Assembly (NCBI GenBank): GCA_017303895.1
Contig: JAFLBF010000007.1
Coordinates: 82,549-146,548 of the forward strand
Direction: 5' to 3'
Length of the DNA: 64,000 bases
Origin: Bacteroidota bacterium
GTDB taxonomy: Bacteria > Bacteroidota > Bacteroidia > 2-12-FULL-35-15
The notes beneath the pieces were generated by a model. That model had not been told where the DNA came from. It ran no database searches and was given only the letters and a program-made list of their open reading frames with translations. The position numbers and the translations under genes are program-made. Each line of letters opens with the position of its first letter. The first letter of the stretch is position 1. Below, piece after piece: positions 7,883-14,347 of the stretch.

Positions 7883-9085
7883 TTGAACTTACCGTTTTTC
7901 ATAGCAAAGCGTTATCTGATCTCTAAAAAATCACACAACGCTATCAATATTATTTCTGCCATATCGGTAGCAGGAATAACAATTGGTACGATGGCTTTGG
8001 TGATCGTGCTTTCTGCTTTTAACGGATTGTCCGATCTGGTTCAGTCGCTCTATAACTCATTTGATGCCGATATTCAGATCACGGCTGTGCATGGTAAAAC
8101 GTTTGTTCCTACTGCACCTGCTTTCCAATCCATAAAAAATATGCCCGGAGTTTTACACTTTAATGAAGTGGTAGAAGGAAATGCTTTATTAAAGTTGGGA
8201 GATAAGCAAACACTTGCAACAATAAAAGGAGTTTCTCCAACGTATAACGGGATGAACGGTTTTGATTCATTGGTGCAGGAAGGCAATTACAATCTGTCAA
8301 AAAATAATCTGGTAATGGGAGTTGGTTTAAGTTATGTGTTGGAAGCCCGGGCCGGTGATCCCTTTTCTCCAATTTCCATTTATGCTCCGAAACGTGGCGA
8401 TATCAACGCTATTAATCCGGAAGATGGATTGAATGAATTAAAAATGTATGCATCAGGTTTTTTTGCCATAAATGATGAGTTTGATTATAAATATGTTCTT
8501 ATCGATATTCAAAAAGCACGAAGCTTATTGGATTATTCAAATCAAGTTACATCTATTGAGTTAGGTGTTGAAGAAGCCGATCTGCATGCTATTCAACAAC
8601 AAATACAAGATCAATTAGGTGCCGGGTTTTATGTTAAAAATAAAGAGGAGCAAAATGCTTTGCTTTACAAAACGCTGCGTTCAGAAAAATTGTGGACCTT
8701 TATTATTCTGGTATTTATTCTCGTGATCGCAACATTCAACGTGATCGGTTCATTGACCATGTTGATCATTGAAAAGAAAAAAGATATTACAACACTTCAT
8801 AGTCTCGGAGCCGACCGTTCACTGATCCGGAAAATATTTTTGACAGAAGGCATGTTGATCACCTTTGTAGGATTATTAACCGGATTATTACTTGGAGTGA
8901 TTGTCTGTTGGTTACAAATGAAGTTCTCTTTGATCCAATTCAGTGAAGGCTATGTAGTAAATGCTTATCCAATTAAAGTGGAGATCATGGATCTTTTGTT
9001 GATCTGTCTGGTGGTTTTATTGATCGGATTTTTTGCGGCATGGTATCCTGTTCGATTGTTTACTAAAAAGTACATGGCTATATGA
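7883..9085 (+). CDS. LolC/LolE-type ABC permease (FtsX family)
   Basis: The 400-residue protein has the layout of lipoprotein-releasing permeases: one N-terminal membrane helix (residues about 22-48, ISAISVAGITIGTMALVIVLSAFNG), a large periplasmic domain, then three C-terminal helices (about 265-290, 315-345 and 365-390) forming the FtsX domain. LolC/E works with a LolD ATPase, not found in this window, to release lipoproteins from the inner membrane. The start is TTG at 7883: it gives the canonical NLPFFIAKRYL N-terminus and no nearby ATG fits. Its last codons overlap the ATG of the next gene by 4 bp, so the two are co-translated. Confidence 0.88.
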   Translation: MNLPFFIAKRYLISKKSHNAINIISAISVAGITIGTMALVIVLSAFNGLSDLVQSLYNSFDADIQITAVHGKTFVPTAPAFQSIKNMPGVLHFNEVVEGNALLKLGDKQTLATIKGVSPTYNGMNGFDSLVQEGNYNLSKNNLVMGVGLSYVLEARAGDPFSPISIYAPKRGDINAINPEDGLNELKMYASGFFAINDEFDYKYVLIDIQKARSLLDYSNQVTSIELGVEEADLHAIQQQIQDQLGAGFYVKNKEEQNALLYKTLRSEKLWTFIILVFILVIATFNVIGSLTMLIIEKKKDITTLHSLGADRSLIRKIFLTEGMLITFVGLLTGLLLGVIVCWLQMKFSLIQFSEGYVVNAYPIKVEIMDLLLICLVVLLIGFFAAWYPVRLFTKKYMAI

Positions 9086-11457
9086 TTCGTGTTTTATACA
9101 TATCATTACTGTTGATTGTTTGCTTAAATCCTGCATTGGCTATTGATGTTGAAAAAAAACTATTGATCGATAAGTATATTCCCGATCCTGCTGTCAACAG
9201 TTCACTTAATGAAATAGATCAGCTGACCATTAAAGGGGAGTATGAAGCGGCAAAGAAAAAGATCTTTACACTTCAGAAGAAGGATAAAATAGCTGCTGCT
9301 GCTGCGAATGTTTACCTGGCGAATATCCTTTATAACCAGAGTGAATATGGGCGTTCTATCCAATTATGCGATTCCGCTATTCAATTGCTCAATAATGATC
9401 TGAAGAATGGCTATGTAATCAAAGCCTATAATTTAAAAGCAAAATCATTGGCTTCGATCGATAAATTTGACGAAGCCTTGGATCTACTTTCTTTTACTAA
9501 AAAAGAGTCGAAGAAGAATGATGACCAATACGGATTAAGTGTATCTTATTATCTCTTGGGCTCTGTTTTGGCCGATCGTGGAAAGTATCAGGAAAGTTTA
9601 TCGCAATTCGATTCCAGTTTGACCATACGGAAAGAGTTGCAGGATGAATTGGGAGAAGCAGCCTGTTATTCATTCATCGGTCTAGATCATTCTTTTTTGG
9701 GTAATTACTCTTTGGCTATTTCATTTATTCAAAAAAGTATCAGCATCCGCGAACGCATTGGTGATAAAAGAGGATTGGCCAACTCTTATTTGAATCTCTA
9801 TAAGATCTATTATGGTATGGGAGAGATCGATAAAGCTTTGCAGTCGGAATTCAAAAGTTTGGAGATCTGCACCGAGTTGAATGATCTGCAATGTGTATCA
9901 GGTAGATATACGAACATCGGACAGTTGTATCAAAATAAGAACGAGCTGGAAAAAGCAAAGGAGTATCATTTCAAAGCATTGGCGATCAGTAAAAAGATCA
10001 ATCTGAAAAATAGAACAGCGCTTATTCATGAACATCTTTCGCGTGTGTTGCTGAAACAAAAAGAATATGTGCAGGCAAAAAATAATTTAGATACAAGTTT
10101 AGCAATTCGTAGTTCCCTCAATGATAAAGAAGGCATAGCGAGCACTCAACTTGTTTATGCGATGTATCATGGTGAATTGAATGAGTTAGATAAGGCTATT
10201 GACAGAGCGAATCAATCTCTTTCTGGAGCAGAACGTTTGCAACTTCCTTTATTGGCAAAAGAAGCACATGAATTATTGAGTGAACTTTACTCGAAGAAGA
10301 ATGACACAAAAAATGCATTTTATCATTATAAAGAGTTCATTACACTACGCGATAGTATTTATAATATTGAAAAAACAAAAGAGATCACCCGTAAAGAGTT
10401 GGAGTTTGATTTCTCAAGAAAAGAACAACTCCAAAAATTGGAGCAGGAAAAACAACTCTCTATTGCCGAACAGGAGAATGAAAAACAGAGAGTGATACGG
10501 AATGTAAGCATTGCCTTTTTGATAATAGTTGTTCTGTTTTTGATCTTAACGATCCGTGCAAACAAAAGAAGAAAGCGTGCACAAAATGAATTGGAATTTG
10601 CCAATAAATTATTGAATTCAAACAATAAAGAATTAAGAGAGAATAATGAGCTGATTCAATTACAAAAACATACGATCGAGCATAAGAATAGGGAGATCAC
10701 CGATAGTATTAAATATGCTTATAACATTCAATCAGCTTTATTGCCGAAGGAGCATGAGGTAGCTGAATTTTTTCCTGAATCGTTTGTGTTATTTAAACCG
10801 AAAGATATTATTAGTGGCGACTTTTACTGGATCAGTGAGGTGGATGGTAAGATCATTTATGCAACCGCTGATTGTACCGGACACGGTGTTCCGGGAGGTT
10901 TTATGAGTATGTTGGGGATCTCATTGTTGAATGAGGTGATCAATGAACATGAGTTGACAGATCCTGCTTTGATCTTAAGTCGATTGAGAAAAAAAGTGAT
11001 CAAAGCGCTCCGACAAAAAGGAGTTTCTGGTGAGCATCAGGATGGAATGGACATGGTATTGTGTGTGATCGATAAAGAAAAGCGTGAACTGTTGTATGCG
11101 GCAGCTAACCGGCCGATCTATATTGTTTCTGATCAAAATGGAACCAAAACATTGAAAGAATATAAAGGAGACGGGCAACCTGTAGGTATTTATGGCGGTG
11201 AATTAAAACCATTTAAACAATACACCGTACAGTTAAATGAAGGCGATGTAATCTATACTTTTTCGGATGGATTTGCGGATCAGTTTGGCGGACCCGATGG
11301 AAAGAAATTCAAGTATAAACAAATGCAGGAAATGTTTTTGACCGTTGCTAATAAACCAATGCTGGAACAAAAAAAATTGATCGACCAAACGTTTAAGAAC
11401 TGGCAAGGACAAATGGAACAGATCGATGATGTTTGTATGATAGGAGTGAGGGTTTAA
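9082..11457 (+). CDS. TPR sensor with SpoIIE-type PP2C phosphatase domain
   Basis: The 791-residue protein starts with a signal peptide or anchor (residues 1-20). Tandem TPR units follow from about 85 to 400 (for example YGLSVSYYLLGSVLADRGKYQESL), then a membrane helix (about 474-494, VSIAFLIIVVLFLILTI), a coiled coil and a C-terminal SpoIIE/PP2C domain. Phosphatase motifs are SGDFYW, ADCTGHGVPGGFMSMLG and FSDGFADQFGG, whose aspartates bind metal. The TPRs would face the periplasm and the phosphatase the cytoplasm, so it probably turns an envelope signal into dephosphorylation of an anti-sigma antagonist or similar partner; no such partner is encoded nearby. Its 4-bp overlap with the LolC/E-like permease suggests an envelope link. 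Confidence 0.88.
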   Translation: MIRVLYISLLLIVCLNPALAIDVEKKLLIDKYIPDPAVNSSLNEIDQLTIKGEYEAAKKKIFTLQKKDKIAAAAANVYLANILYNQSEYGRSIQLCDSAIQLLNNDLKNGYVIKAYNLKAKSLASIDKFDEALDLLSFTKKESKKNDDQYGLSVSYYLLGSVLADRGKYQESLSQFDSSLTIRKELQDELGEAACYSFIGLDHSFLGNYSLAISFIQKSISIRERIGDKRGLANSYLNLYKIYYGMGEIDKALQSEFKSLEICTELNDLQCVSGRYTNIGQLYQNKNELEKAKEYHFKALAISKKINLKNRTALIHEHLSRVLLKQKEYVQAKNNLDTSLAIRSSLNDKEGIASTQLVYAMYHGELNELDKAIDRANQSLSGAERLQLPLLAKEAHELLSELYSKKNDTKNAFYHYKEFITLRDSIYNIEKTKEITRKELEFDFSRKEQLQKLEQEKQLSIAEQENEKQRVIRNVSIAFLIIVVLFLILTIRANKRRKRAQNELEFANKLLNSNNKELRENNELIQLQKHTIEHKNREITDSIKYAYNIQSALLPKEHEVAEFFPESFVLFKPKDIISGDFYWISEVDGKIIYATADCTGHGVPGGFMSMLGISLLNEVINEHELTDPALILSRLRKKVIKALRQKGVSGEHQDGMDMVLCVIDKEKRELLYAAANRPIYIVSDQNGTKTLKEYKGDGQPVGIYGGELKPFKQYTVQLNEGDVIYTFSDGFADQFGGPDGKKFKYKQMQEMFLTVANKPMLEQKKLIDQTFKNWQGQMEQIDDVCMIGVRV

Positions 11458-12446
11458 GCCACTTCTATTTCCGAATAATTCTTTTGAACTTCTTCTAAAA
11501 TGCTCAAAATTTCCTCGTAAGAGTTAGAGGTTACCAAACGCATGCGATAATCTTTGAAGTGTGGTAAGCCTTTAAAATAATTAGCGTAATGCCTGCGCAT
11601 TTCTAATATTCCCAAAACAGGATTTTTCCACTCGATCGATTTTTGTAAATGGATCTTACAAACTGCAATGCGGTCGTTGATGGTTGGTTTTGCAAAATGC
11701 TCCCCTGTTTTTAAAAAGTGTTTGATCTCTCTGAATATCCAGGGATAACCAATGCTTGCGCGTCCGATCATGATCCCGTCTACTCCGTAACGTTCTTTCA
11801 TTTCTTTGGCTTTCTCCGGACTGTCTACATCGCCATTTCCGAAAATAGGGATCTTGATACGCGGATTGTTTTTGATCTCACCGATCAAGGTCCAGTCGGC
11901 TTCTCCTTTATACATTTGAGAGCGGGTACGGCCATGCACACTCAAGGCTTGAATGCCTATGTCTTGCAAACGCTCCGCAACTTCCATTACATTCTTTGTT
12001 TTATCATCCCAGCCTAAACGGGTTTTTACTGTCACAGGGCGGTCAGCTATCTTCACGATCTCCGATGTCATGTGCACCATCTTTGGAATATCCTGTAATA
12101 GTGCAGCGCCTGCACCTTTACAAGCCACTTGCTTTACAGGACAGCCATAATTGATATCGATAAGATCAGGTTTCGCAGCATTGGCAATAATTCCCGCTTC
12201 CCGCATGGAGTCAATATCGGAACCGAAAAGTTGAATCCCGATCGGACGTTCATATTCGAAGATATCCAGTTTCTGAACACTTTTTGCGGCATCACGTATC
12301 AATCCTTCCGATGAAATAAATTCGGTGTACATGAGGTCGGCACCGTTTTGTTTGCACACATAACGGAAAGGCGGATCGCTCACATCCTCCATGGGGGCGA
12401 GCAATAAAGGAAAATCGCCTAATTCTATGTTACCTATTTTAACCAT
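11454..12446 (-). CDS. dusB: tRNA-dihydrouridine synthase B
   Basis: The 330-residue flavoenzyme reduces uridine to dihydrouridine in the tRNA D-loop using FMN and NADPH. The TIM-barrel motifs are in order: LLAPMEDVSDPPFR at residue 15, IDINYGCPVKQVACKGAGAALL with the catalytic Cys of GCP near residue 101, VKTRLGWDD, SVHGRTRSQMYKGEADW, PIFGNGDVDSPEKA and GIMIGRASIGYPWIF, which bind substrate and flavin phosphate. Length and motifs are those of the DusB group. The gene converges on the phosphatase gene with a 4-bp overlap, and its promoter abuts that of the CPBP protease. Confidence 0.94.
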   Translation of the reverse strand: MVKIGNIELGDFPLLLAPMEDVSDPPFRYVCKQNGADLMYTEFISSEGLIRDAAKSVQKLDIFEYERPIGIQLFGSDIDSMREAGIIANAAKPDLIDINYGCPVKQVACKGAGAALLQDIPKMVHMTSEIVKIADRPVTVKTRLGWDDKTKNVMEVAERLQDIGIQALSVHGRTRSQMYKGEADWTLIGEIKNNPRIKIPIFGNGDVDSPEKAKEMKERYGVDGIMIGRASIGYPWIFREIKHFLKTGEHFAKPTINDRIAVCKIHLQKSIEWKNPVLGILEMRRHYANYFKGLPHFKDYRMRLVTSNSYEEILSILEEVQKNYSEIEVA

Positions 12447-12473
12447 TTTCTATCCGAATTCAACAGTATTCAT

Positions 12474-12489
12474 TAGCTTTGCAAAGTTA
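12474..12489. promoter_or_regulatory. Face-to-face -7 boxes for dusB and the CPBP gene
   Basis: TAGCTTTG (12474-12481, rightward) is directly followed by CAAAGTTA, which reads TAACTTTG leftward (12482-12489). Both are exact TAnnTTTG matches and together form a near-perfect 16-bp palindrome. The rightward box lies 26 nt before the ATG at 12508 and the leftward box 35 nt before the dusB ATG, so one core serves both genes. Confidence 0.55.
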
Positions 12490-12507
12490 CCAAAAAAATA
12501 GATATAG

Positions 12508-13401
12508 ATGGAACTAGTAGAAAAGGAGCGCCATTCCTGGCTTAAATTATCGCTTATTTTTTTATACATTTTGGCCTATGGCTTTTTAAATGTAATAGGT
12601 GGTGATGGTGAGTTGGGATTTAACATGGATAACGATAGCGTGATCACAATGCTTAAAATAATGCAAGCGGTAAGTGTTATTTTAGTATTCATTCTACCTG
12701 CGCTTCTTTTTGCAGCATTTTGGACCAAGCCACGTGTTCATTATTTAGGGATCACTAAAAAGCCTTTGTTCTCAACTATTATATTGGCCGCTGTAGGGAT
12801 GGTAATGGCTATGCCAATGATCAATTGGTTGTCGGAATTGAATCAGCAAATGAGTTTGCCGGAAATGTTTTCAGGAGTAGAAATCTGGATGAAAAATAGT
12901 GAAGCAAAGGCGATGGAGTTGACGGATGCTTTTACCCGTGGGACTTCTGTAGGATCATTATTGCTTAATTTATTTGTGGTAGCGTTTATGGCAGCTGTGA
13001 GTGAAGAGTTGTTCTTCAGAGGGATGTTACAAAAAGTATTGATCGAATGTTTTAAAAATAAGCATGTAGCAGTTTGGATAGGAGCTGCTTTATTCAGTGC
13101 TTTTCACATGCAATTCTATGGTTTTGTTCCAAGAATGTTGATGGGAGCCTATTTGGGTTATTTATTCCTTTGGTCAGGCTCCTTGTATCCAAGTATTGTA
13201 GCTCATTTTGTAAATAATGGAATGGCTGTATTGCTGGTATGGCTGGCGAACAGAGGAACTATTTCTGTGGATGCCGATAAAGTAGGGATGGAACAAGGTG
13301 AGTTTATATATGTGATAGTAAGTGTTGTTATGGTGGTTTCGAGTTTGTTTTTAGTGTACCGTTTAGAGCAAAAGAAAAGGAACGTTCAATCTATCGAATA
13401 A
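12508..13401 (+). CDS. CPBP-family intramembrane metalloprotease
   Basis: The 297-residue membrane protein has about eight hydrophobic segments and the three conserved motifs of the CAAX protease/bacteriocin-processing (CPBP, Abi) family: SEELFFRGMLQ near residue 166, FSAFHMQFYG near 193 and a later HFVNNGMAV. The glutamates and histidines of these motifs form the glutamate-intramembrane active site. Substrates of bacterial members are mostly unknown; they can process signal or immunity peptides. The gene is divergent from dusB and ends just before the tRNA-Ser locus. Confidence 0.88.
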   Translation: MELVEKERHSWLKLSLIFLYILAYGFLNVIGGDGELGFNMDNDSVITMLKIMQAVSVILVFILPALLFAAFWTKPRVHYLGITKKPLFSTIILAAVGMVMAMPMINWLSELNQQMSLPEMFSGVEIWMKNSEAKAMELTDAFTRGTSVGSLLLNLFVVAFMAAVSEELFFRGMLQKVLIECFKNKHVAVWIGAALFSAFHMQFYGFVPRMLMGAYLGYLFLWSGSLYPSIVAHFVNNGMAVLLVWLANRGTISVDADKVGMEQGEFIYVIVSVVMVVSSLFLVYRLEQKKRNVQSIE

Positions 13402-13406
13402 TCTAT

Positions 13407-13414
13407 TATATTTG
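13407..13414 (+). promoter_or_regulatory. -7 box at the head of the tRNA-Ser locus
   Basis: TATATTTG is an exact TAnnTTTG match 17 nt before the first broken tRNA copy. It was probably the original promoter of tRNA-Ser; the intact tRNA now begins 445 nt downstream of it. Confidence 0.5.
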
Positions 13415-13431
13415 CACTCCCAATTTTAGCC

Positions 13432-13478
13432 GGAGAGATGTCAGAGTGCCCTGATAGCTATCGGGGGAATGAGCAAGT
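13432..13478 (+). pseudogene. tRNA-Ser fragment, copy 1 (5' part)
   Basis: GGAGAGATGTCAGAGTG at 13432-13448 is identical to the first 17 nt of the intact tRNA-Ser at 13859. The match resumes with AATGAGCAAG at 13468-13477. Between them the four D-loop bases GTCG are replaced by a 19-nt GC-rich palindrome, and after the fragment the similarity stops before the anticodon stem. It cannot form a tRNA. Confidence 0.85.
13449..13467. repeat. Palindromic insert in the D-loop of tRNA copy 1
   Basis: CCCTGATAGCTATCGGGG is palindromic apart from one G-T type mismatch (core GATAGCTATC). It sits precisely in the D-loop of the tRNA fragment. It resembles short palindromes scattered through Bacteroidota genomes; no second copy was noticed in this window. 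Confidence 0.65.
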
Positions 13479-13495
13479 TAAATTGGAACTATAGG

Positions 13496-13541
13496 TATAA
13501 CGACCGGAGAGATGTCAGAGTGGTCGAATGAGCAAGCCTGG
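13496..13541 (+). repeat. 46-bp direct repeat, left copy
   Basis: The 46 bp at 13496-13541 are identical to 13849-13894: ten bases of 5' flank (TATAACGACC) plus the first 36 bases of tRNA-Ser through GCCTGG. The two copies bracket the GIY-YIG ORF, so 13496-13848 behaves as a 353-bp unit placed in front of the intact tRNA. Confidence 0.9.
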
Positions 13542-13594
13542 TCCGAAGGACTCCTTTGGAGAAAGTTTTTATATTCGCAAGGGTATCGAGGGTT
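13506..13594 (+). pseudogene. tRNA-Ser fragment, copy 2 (interrupted anticodon loop, no 3' end)
   Basis: It is identical to the intact tRNA for the first 36 nt, then carries a 20-nt insert within the anticodon loop between GG and AAA. It then continues with two or three substitutions through the variable arm to GAGGGTT in the T-loop. The 3' half of the T-arm and the acceptor strand are absent, so it cannot be processed to a working tRNA. Confidence 0.88.
13542..13561. repeat. 20-nt palindromic insert in the anticodon loop of copy 2
   Basis: The insert TCCGAAGGACTCCTTTGGAG has 9-bp arms (TCCGAAGGA and TCCTTTGGA, one mismatch) and lies exactly where the intact gene reads GG-AAA in the anticodon loop. 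Its boundaries are clear from alignment with 13891-13897. Confidence 0.75.
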
Positions 13595-13610
13595 AGTTAG
13601 AATAAAGTAG

Positions 13611-13853
13611 ATGTATAAAGCATATATATTGAAGAGTGTCAAGGATGGCGGTTATTATTATGGAAGTTGTAAGGATATTCAGAAACGGTTGTTAAAACAT
13701 AATAAGGGAGACGTAAGATCGACAAAAGGACGAAGACCATTATTGTTGCACTACGAAGAAGATTATTCTTCTAGATCGGAGGCATTTAGAAGAGAGCATT
13801 TTTTTAAATCTATAGATGGATATAATTGGTTGAAGAAAAATCAGATTATATAA
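13611..13853 (+). CDS. GIY-YIG nuclease family protein
   Basis: The 80-residue protein is a minimal GIY-YIG domain. The first strand has YILKSVKDGGYYYGSCKD, where YIL and YYYG stand for the GIY and YIG motifs; the catalytic Arg is in IQKRLLKHN and the metal-binding Glu in SEAFRREHFFKS. Length and pattern fit the short UPF0213-like group common in Bacteroidota, whose substrates are unknown; related domains occur in homing endonucleases and UvrC. The gene lies between a broken and an intact tRNA-Ser and starts 16 nt after the broken copy. Its stop is 6 nt before the intact tRNA. This placement suggests that the tRNA gene is its target or integration site, which is an inference. Confidence 0.88.
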   Translation: MYKAYILKSVKDGGYYYGSCKDIQKRLLKHNKGDVRSTKGRRPLLLHYEEDYSSRSEAFRREHFFKSIDGYNWLKKNQII

Positions 13854-13894
13854 CGACCGGAGAGATGTCAGAGTGGTCGAATGAGCAAGCCTGG
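13849..13894 (+). repeat. 46-bp direct repeat, right copy
   Basis: It is identical to 13496-13541 and includes the 5' flank and the first 36 nt of the intact tRNA-Ser. It marks the right boundary of the unit that contains the GIY-YIG gene. Confidence 0.9.
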
Positions 13895-13945
13895 AAAGTT
13901 TGTATACTCGCAAGGGTATCGAGGGTTCGAATCCCTCTCTCTCCG
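13859..13945 (+). tRNA. tRNA-Ser (anticodon GGA)
   Basis: The acceptor stem GGAGAGA (13859-13865) pairs with TCTCTCC (13938-13944). The anticodon stem CAAGC/GTTTG encloses the loop CTGGAAA, giving anticodon GGA for serine UCC/UCU. A long variable arm (TATACTCGCAAGGGTATC) marks a class II tRNA, and the T-arm is GAGGG-TTCGAAT-CCCTC. CCA is not encoded after the discriminator G. This is the only copy at the locus that can fold, and it is followed by a terminator at 13961. Confidence 0.95.
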
Positions 13946-13960
13946 CACAGAAGTGAAGTA

Positions 13961-13985
13961 ACCCACCGTTTTCGGTGGGTTTTTT
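13961..13985 (+). terminator. Terminator of tRNA-Ser
   Basis: ACCCACCG and CGGTGGGT form an 8-bp stem with a TTTT loop, followed by five T residues, 16 nt after the tRNA. Confidence 0.9.
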
Positions 13986-14279
13986 ATTTTGAAGAAAAGC
14001 GTAAGAAAGCAAGGCTTTCTTAAAGCGGATCTGAAAAATAAAAATGCCCGAAGGGTTGCTTCACTTCTGCGCTGGCCCCGCTTCGGGATGACGAGCGCAG
14101 CGAGTAATCCCTTCCAGAAAACTTGCTTTCAAAGGTTTTTTTGAAAACAAAAAACACAACCCACGAAGCGAATAATTCTTCTGTTTTATTTTGTGAATAG
14201 CTTGCTTTTTCATCGTAAAGTAATTGAAAATCAATAAGTTTAAGTGTTAATATCGGTTAATTAATTACCGCAGTTCTCA
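13986..14279. other. Gene-free stretch after tRNA-Ser with repeat debris
   Basis: No ORF of interest is present. At 14053-14071 it carries an inverted copy (19 of 21 positions) of the tRNA 3' flank at 13944-13964. At about 14075-14112 lies a GC-rich segment with CTTCGGGATGACGAGCGCAG, the style of dispersed palindromes found in this phylum. A further weak hairpin (CTTTCAAA/TTTGAAAA) lies near 14125-14150. The rest is A/T-rich DNA leading to the purL promoter. Confidence 0.6.
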
Positions 14280-14310
14280 TTGGCGAATTAGCCCAATAAG
14301 CTTAACTTTG
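14280..14310 (+). promoter_or_regulatory. Promoter of purL
   Basis: TTG at 14280-14282 and TAACTTTG at 14303-14310 (exact TAnnTTTG) are separated by 20 nt. Transcription would start near 14316, leaving a leader of about 30 nt. No purine riboswitch-like fold is visible. Confidence 0.55.
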
Positions 14311-14347
14311 CGCTTTCTAAATCATAACCCGACTAATTATTCATAGT

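Noticed and set aside
13542..13561. Possible intron in the anticodon loop of tRNA copy 2
   Set aside because: The copy lacks the 3' T-arm and acceptor strand, and 20 nt is too short for a self-splicing intron, so it is a pseudogene with an insert.
13740..14012. Minus-strand ORF of 90 codons across the tRNA locus
   Set aside because: It is antisense to the tRNA and the GIY-YIG gene and shows no independent protein features.
13826..14023. Plus-strand ORF of 65 codons reading EMSEWSNEQAWKVC...RVSRVRIPLSP
   Set aside because: This is the translation of the intact tRNA-Ser gene, a well-known false protein; the frame has no other support.
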